Positions 43,149 to 46,823 of a stretch of DNA of 46,823 nucleotides are shown here, piece after piece (the stretch's first letter is position 1; the number at the start of each line of letters is the position of its first letter). This stretch comes from an uncultured Lachnospiraceae bacterium. Lineage in GTDB: Bacteria; Bacillota; Clostridia; Lachnospirales; Lachnospiraceae. The stretch spans positions 143,863 to 190,685 of the forward strand of contig CALWOX010000005.1 of the NCBI GenBank assembly GCA_944383265.1, written 5' to 3'. A model generated the notes under the pieces. That model was not told where the DNA came from. It searched no databases and was given only the letters and a program-made list of their open reading frames with translations. The translations under genes were made by a program, and so were the position numbers.

Positions 43149-43256
43149 TAATTATCAGAAAAGAAGTATTGATATCAGCTCTCTTTTCTTTTGCTTAAAA
43201 ACGAAGAAAAACACGGAAAATAAAGGATTTTCAGAGACAAGATAAAAAGAAAAAGA

Positions 43257-43284
43257 ACTTCCGATAAATTCGTTTATCGGAAGT
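43257..43284 (-). terminator. Leftward terminator with no known gene behind it
   Basis: A perfect 12-bp stem (ACTTCCGATAAA) closed by a 4-nt TTCG loop. Read leftward it is followed by TTCTTTTTCTTTTT, the tract expected of a rho-independent terminator; read rightward it is followed by AAGGTCC, so it points left. It lies between crcB and the hairpin-rich gap. Confidence 0.7.
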
Positions 43285-43774
43285 AAGGTCCTTAAACCTG
43301 ATAAACGAGGCCCCACATAAGCCTTAAAGCCTTCGCTTTATCGCCTGATGTAATGCCCCGTGATGTAAAAAGCTGTCATTATATCCGAAAACGGCCTTCG
43401 ATCTTCTTTAAATACCCCCTTATCGGAGAATCCTCATATGAGAGGGGGAACATGTATCTTACGGAATCGTCCGACACATGTAACGAACAAAAAGAAAACC
43501 TTACCCGTATCGTTTTTACTAATATTACCATATTTCGTACACAAATTCCATACCGCGAAGGTAAATTTAACAATAAAAAACGAAATTATACGAGGGGTGG
43601 TCAATAATTTTATCATTACGAATCGACTTCTTTCTTCCACTTATAAACGAATTTATCAGCAGTAAAAACTCAGCCCGAAAGGAGGGGGCAAAGCCCCTTA
43701 AATAAGGCTTTTACATAGATAAAAACGACAGGCCGAAAAGGAAATGCAGGGCCTGCGGAAAGGGGAGAGAAGCG
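43285..43774. other. Gene-poor region before the surface protein
   Basis: This 490-bp stretch has no ORF I trust. It contains a TAAAGC/GCTTTA hairpin (about 43325-43340), the CTCATATGAG palindrome (about 43432-43441), GGGGC-AAA-GCCCC (near 43686-43698) and CAGGCC/GGCCTG (about 43730-43755), plus an inverse match of the terminator loop region (ATAAACGAATTTATC near 43643). Short minus-strand frames end just before the leftward terminator (for example a 27-codon open tail ending KALRLMWGLVYQV), which could be remnants of a decayed gene or chance. The last 100 bp act as the leader of the surface protein gene. Confidence 0.4.
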
Positions 43775-46700
43775 ATGAAAGTGAAGAGAAAAGTCGCGGC
43801 GTTATTGGCTCTTGCCATGGTGCTGACAAGCCAGCCCTTCGGAGTATTGGCTGACGGTCTCGACAACATGAAAGAAGACTATGCCGTGACAGAGGAAGAT
43901 GTGACTACCCCGAGCGAAGCCGAAGAAGAGAACACTGAAGAAGAAAAGGAAGAGCTTGAGGTCACAGTCAACATCGATCCCGAGGATGGCGCTAATGTAA
44001 GAGCACCGAAGAAGGTCGATACAGGAGATACACTTGAATTCAGCGTGAAGGTCAAGGACGACTACAAGATCTCTCGGGTTGAAGTCTTCGGAGAGGATAT
44101 CGAAGGAGAGTACGATGAAGAGGATGACAGATATTATTATCAGGTTGAGGGTGTAGACTTTGCACCCGAGATAAATGTCAGCCTTGAGGAAGTCGATGAG
44201 GTCGAATATCCCGAGTTCAATGATGAGATCGAAGCGGACGGACTCCTGTTTGAGGTAAGCGCCGATGAAGGAGTTTTGCCTGAGGGAACCGAGGTCAATA
44301 TCATAAGCCTTGAAGATGTGGAGGATATAGATGCCGACGCTGTAAAGACCGAGGTATTAAAGGAAGCGGGAGCGGAAGACGAGGAAAGCCTTCAGTATTC
44401 AGCATACCGTATAGAGCTCAGAGATGCCGATGGAAATATTCTTACAGAGGATGACATCAACGGTTCGGTTGAGGTAAAGGTAAGTGTACCCGAGTCCGAG
44501 GACGAGGAGACAGAGCCCACAGAGCTTTCGGTATACAAAGTTGAAGTAGAGACAGCAGAGTCCAAGGAAGAAGCGACGGATGAAGCCACAGAGTCCGAGG
44601 ATGAGGCTGCAGCCAATACCGAGGAGAATACAACAGCAAGAATGGCAAATGCTGTATCACTCAATGCCGTAGCTCCGGATGACGAAGATAATATTGCGGA
44701 AATCAAGGCAAAAAAGACAGGCGAGAGCTTTGATGTAAAAGACGGAGTTTATGATGTGTCTGTGTTGGCTCGAAATAATGAAATATCAGTACTTGCAAAA
44801 TCAAGGTACCTTGAAGCCAAGATAGGTGAAACTTTCTCTATCGAAGGTAGTTCGAGTATTCGGAATCACTTATGGAAATTGGATACTGAAGGACTTTCAG
44901 GAGTAAAAATAGTAAAAGGACAAGATAGACAAGAAGTAAGTATTAAAATTCCTAATAATCCTAATCTTGTAGGCAAAACTTTTAAAGTTACACATACGTA
45001 TTATAGGCTTGGTTTTTTGGAGTATGTACAAGAAACCGAAACCTATACAGTATTAATAACCGGTGAGAAAACTTTAGTTTATTTTTATATTAAGAAAGCT
45101 GAATACGCAACAAAACCTGATGGCTCATCAGGTGGAGATGCGGGAAGCGATCCGGAGCACTTTGAATATTGGGGAACCGGAACAATAGAACTCGGACCTG
45201 CAGATTCATATGTTGAAAGTGGAGAAAATAATAAATATGTAACTTGGGACAGATTCGGAAACCCGACATTCAAAAAATTACCTTTATCTGATGTGAGATA
45301 TGACGCACCGGAAAGTCCTAATCATGCTACTGCAGAATCTGATTCGCCTTATGACTCTGAAGGATATCCTATTTTGTACTATCCTGCTTCAGGATCTAAC
45401 CGTACAGCTTATTATCATGAGAACAGCACGGATCCTAATGCATTAAACTCACAAAACAAATATTCAGTTAAATGGTCGGTATATACTATAGCTGCAGGTG
45501 CTACAGATGAGAATGACGAGACAATAACAGATGGTAATACTTGGCATATAGATGGTGATGTAACTCTCTATAATGCAAATGAAATTACTGCAAATGCTTA
45601 TTTGAAAAATTCTGACGGATCTGAGAAACATATAATAACTTGGATGATACCTCGAGATATTGATGAGGCGATGAAAAGTTGGAATACAATTAAGCAAAAT
45701 ATAGAAGAAGGCATTACAGATACAGTTGAATGGTATTTGGATGAAGATTACACAATCTCTTATTCATACAATACTCTTAAAGCAATACTGGATGATGAAG
45801 AAACCAAAGAAGTTAATTTCTATGGGAAGATTGTGGAAAAGCCAATAACGGTGAAATACAGCGTCGAGTACACTTACGGAGATAACGGAGAGAACAATCT
45901 GACAGCCGAAGACGGAATGTATACCGGAGGAACGGGAACATTTGAAGAGCCTGTTAATGTGGCGAAATACATCGATGCGGAAAGCGGAGACAATATCCCT
46001 TCGAGCATTGATATAGGCGGAGATAACTATGTGCTAGATCCGGAGAACGACTACACTATCTCAAGTCTTTCATTGGAAGATAAGCAGAATGTAATCAAGG
46101 TGAACTACCTTATTGACAAGATGGGAGGAACCGAGGAAAAACCCGGAGACGGAATCCCCGACAAGTACCAGAGAACAGTGAAGTTTGCGGTTGTGAACGG
46201 ATACTGGAATGAAGGAACAGAGGACGGTGCAATAAAGACAAAGACAGCGACATTGGTTGACGGGGAGGGTCATTACGACCTTGATGCGACCGTTGAGGTT
46301 GCATTGCCCGGAGTCGGAGAGAAGCCGGCTGACGGATTTGCGAAGAGCGGAAGCTGGGACAACGAAATCGGTGCCGAGGCGACAAGCGTGAATGTAGACA
46401 AAGACACCGAGAACGGAAAGACATACACCTACACTTACGATGAAGCCGGTAAGGTCACAATCACATACAAAGTTTCACCTGAAGGAAGCGGAACACTTAG
46501 CAGTTACCAAGATTTGGTTGCACCCGTAACGGGAACGGTACAGGGATCGACAGCGACAGCTAAAGACGGATACGCATTCATAAATTGGACGAGAGAATCC
46601 GACGGAGCGGTTGTGGGTTGGGATGATGAATTCAAGCCCGAGAAGGTCAACAATCTGAATGTTGCAGAGACTTACATCGCAAACTTCGGAGAAGACAAGA

Positions 46701-46823
46701 CAGGCGGCGGAGACGAAGGAGACGAGCCGGACCAGAAGCCGGATATGTACCAGAGAACAGTGAAGTTTGCGGTTGTGAACGGATACTGGAATGAAGGAAC
46801 AGAGGACGGTGCAATAAAGACAA
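43775..46823 (+). CDS. Large secreted repeat surface protein (3' end outside window)
   Basis: The frame is open from ATG 43775 to the window edge, more than 1,016 codons, so this is a large exported protein cut by the window. A signal peptide (MKVKRKVAALLALAMVLTS..LA) is followed by a very acidic region (residues 25-330) with two beta-rich segments (VTVNIDPEDGANVRAPKKV and FEVSADEGVLPEGTEVNI). Residues 330-690 are a different, more AT-rich stretch. Then comes a MucBP-like segment (ITVKYSVEYTYGDNG), and from residue 798 a 194-residue module (VKFAVVNGYWNEGT, TYTYTYDEAGK, GYAFINWTRESDG) that starts again at residue 992. Such proteins in Lachnospiraceae are adhesins; a C-terminal sortase signal, if any, lies outside the window. 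GGGGAGA precedes the ATG. Confidence 0.85.
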   Translation, partial: MKVKRKVAALLALAMVLTSQPFGVLADGLDNMKEDYAVTEEDVTTPSEAEEENTEEEKEELEVTVNIDPEDGANVRAPKKVDTGDTLEFSVKVKDDYKISRVEVFGEDIEGEYDEEDDRYYYQVEGVDFAPEINVSLEEVDEVEYPEFNDEIEADGLLFEVSADEGVLPEGTEVNIISLEDVEDIDADAVKTEVLKEAGAEDEESLQYSAYRIELRDADGNILTEDDINGSVEVKVSVPESEDEETEPTELSVYKVEVETAESKEEATDEATESEDEAAANTEENTTARMANAVSLNAVAPDDEDNIAEIKAKKTGESFDVKDGVYDVSVLARNNEISVLAKSRYLEAKIGETFSIEGSSSIRNHLWKLDTEGLSGVKIVKGQDRQEVSIKIPNNPNLVGKTFKVTHTYYRLGFLEYVQETETYTVLITGEKTLVYFYIKKAEYATKPDGSSGGDAGSDPEHFEYWGTGTIELGPADSYVESGENNKYVTWDRFGNPTFKKLPLSDVRYDAPESPNHATAESDSPYDSEGYPILYYPASGSNRTAYYHENSTDPNALNSQNKYSVKWSVYTIAAGATDENDETITDGNTWHIDGDVTLYNANEITANAYLKNSDGSEKHIITWMIPRDIDEAMKSWNTIKQNIEEGITDTVEWYLDEDYTISYSYNTLKAILDDEETKEVNFYGKIVEKPITVKYSVEYTYGDNGENNLTAEDGMYTGGTGTFEEPVNVAKYIDAESGDNIPSSIDIGGDNYVLDPENDYTISSLSLEDKQNVIKVNYLIDKMGGTEEKPGDGIPDKYQRTVKFAVVNGYWNEGTEDGAIKTKTATLVDGEGHYDLDATVEVALPGVGEKPADGFAKSGSWDNEIGAEATSVNVDKDTENGKTYTYTYDEAGKVTITYKVSPEGSGTLSSYQDLVAPVTGTVQGSTATAKDGYAFINWTRESDGAVVGWDDEFKPEKVNNLNVAETYIANFGEDKTGGGDEGDEPDQKPDMYQRTVKFAVVNGYWNEGTEDGAIKT
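46166..46823 (+). repeat. 582-bp coding tandem repeat, second copy begun at 46748
   Basis: Bases 46166-46241 and 46748-46823 are identical over all 76 positions visible. The offset of 582 bp equals 194 codons exactly, so the second copy keeps the frame. The second unit is cut by the window edge, and more copies may follow. Confidence 0.9.

Noticed and set aside
43054-43150. Fluoride riboswitch in the crcB leader
   Set aside because: The leader has a GGTTCCG/CGGAGCC hairpin, but the conserved core of the crcB motif (GGNGAUG with a distal CUCCUAC-type pseudoknot partner) could not be found in register.
43353-43607. 84-codon ORF on the plus strand in the gap before the surface protein
   Set aside because: It has no ribosome-binding site, no recognisable motif and overlaps other frames of similar length; composition is like noncoding DNA.
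43379-43640. Minus-strand ORFs of 64 and 68 codons
   Set aside because: The frames overlap each other, lack start signals, and show no family resemblance; I kept only the possibility of decayed remnants.
44392-44706. 104-codon Ser/Ala-rich ORF on the minus strand
   Set aside because: It is the antisense shadow of the acidic coding region of the surface protein; the Ser/Ala-rich composition arises from reverse-complemented Glu/Asp codons.
46110-46424. Arginine- and leucine-rich minus-strand ORF
   Set aside because: It is an antisense shadow of the repeat module and has no start signals.

Overview
The window reads like core chromosome of a low-to-moderate GC, Gram-positive anaerobe of the class Clostridia, most likely a member of the Lachnospiraceae. 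The grounds are gene order (ruvA-ruvB-zapA-U32, a SEDS/class B PBP pair, pyrC-K-D-F-E-B-I with a two-subunit PyrDK and a PyrI subunit), Shine-Dalgarno sites before nearly every gene, choline-binding-type wall repeats, and codon use rich in ATA, AGA and AGG. This taxonomic call is inference; no rRNA or tRNA gene is present to anchor it. I saw no CRISPR array, prophage or insertion sequence.

Layout. 1-2.8 kb: the 3' part of an AbgB-type M20 amidohydrolase, a YeiH-family membrane protein and a free-standing Ala-tRNA(Pro) editing protein. 3.0-5.1 kb: a HAD hydrolase-DegV-Dabb operon behind a promoter flanked by two perfect palindromes. 5.3-7.4 kb: dtd, a secreted metallo-beta-lactamase-fold hydrolase and two overlapping mini XRE regulators. 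7.5-10.6 kb: a second HAD phosphatase, a MATE exporter and a CmpB-type membrane protein. 10.7-13.9 kb: an L,D-transpeptidase next to a wall-binding repeat protein. 14-16 kb: an acetyltransferase and a CDF metal transporter. 15.9-18.8 kb: a LysR regulator divergent from leuCD. 18.8-20 kb: an RNase H-like exonuclease domain protein. 20.2-27.5 kb: ruvA, ruvB, zapA, a U32 protein split into two overlapping ORFs, an FtsW/RodA protein and a class B PBP. 27.6-33.5 kb: Nudix, YihY, a heterodimeric ABC exporter and a PAP2 protein. 33.6-36.4 kb: uvrA. 36.4-42.4 kb: the pyrimidine operon, ending in a lone HicB-like gene. 42.7-43.1 kb: a fluoride channel gene on the minus strand. 43.05-43.77 kb: a hairpin-rich region without a clear gene. 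43.8 kb to the end: a large secreted repeat protein that runs off the window.

The genes group into three themes: nucleotide supply and DNA repair (pyr, ruvAB, uvrA, Nudix), envelope growth (ZapA, SEDS-PBP pair, L,D-transpeptidase, wall-binding and surface proteins), and quality control or export (Dtd, ProXp-ala, MATE, ABC, FluC).

The observation I rate highest is the pyr operon promoter. It has a consensus -35 and extended -10, a predicted transcript beginning GGUUUUUUG, and a leader of only about 21 nt. That resembles the initially transcribed sequences at which UTP-dependent RNA polymerase slippage controls E. coli pyrBI and codBA. Next are the split U32 gene, the palindrome-flanked HAD/DegV promoter, the orphan leftward terminator in the hairpin-rich gap, and the mosaic surface protein whose 194-residue module starts again, exactly, at the window edge.
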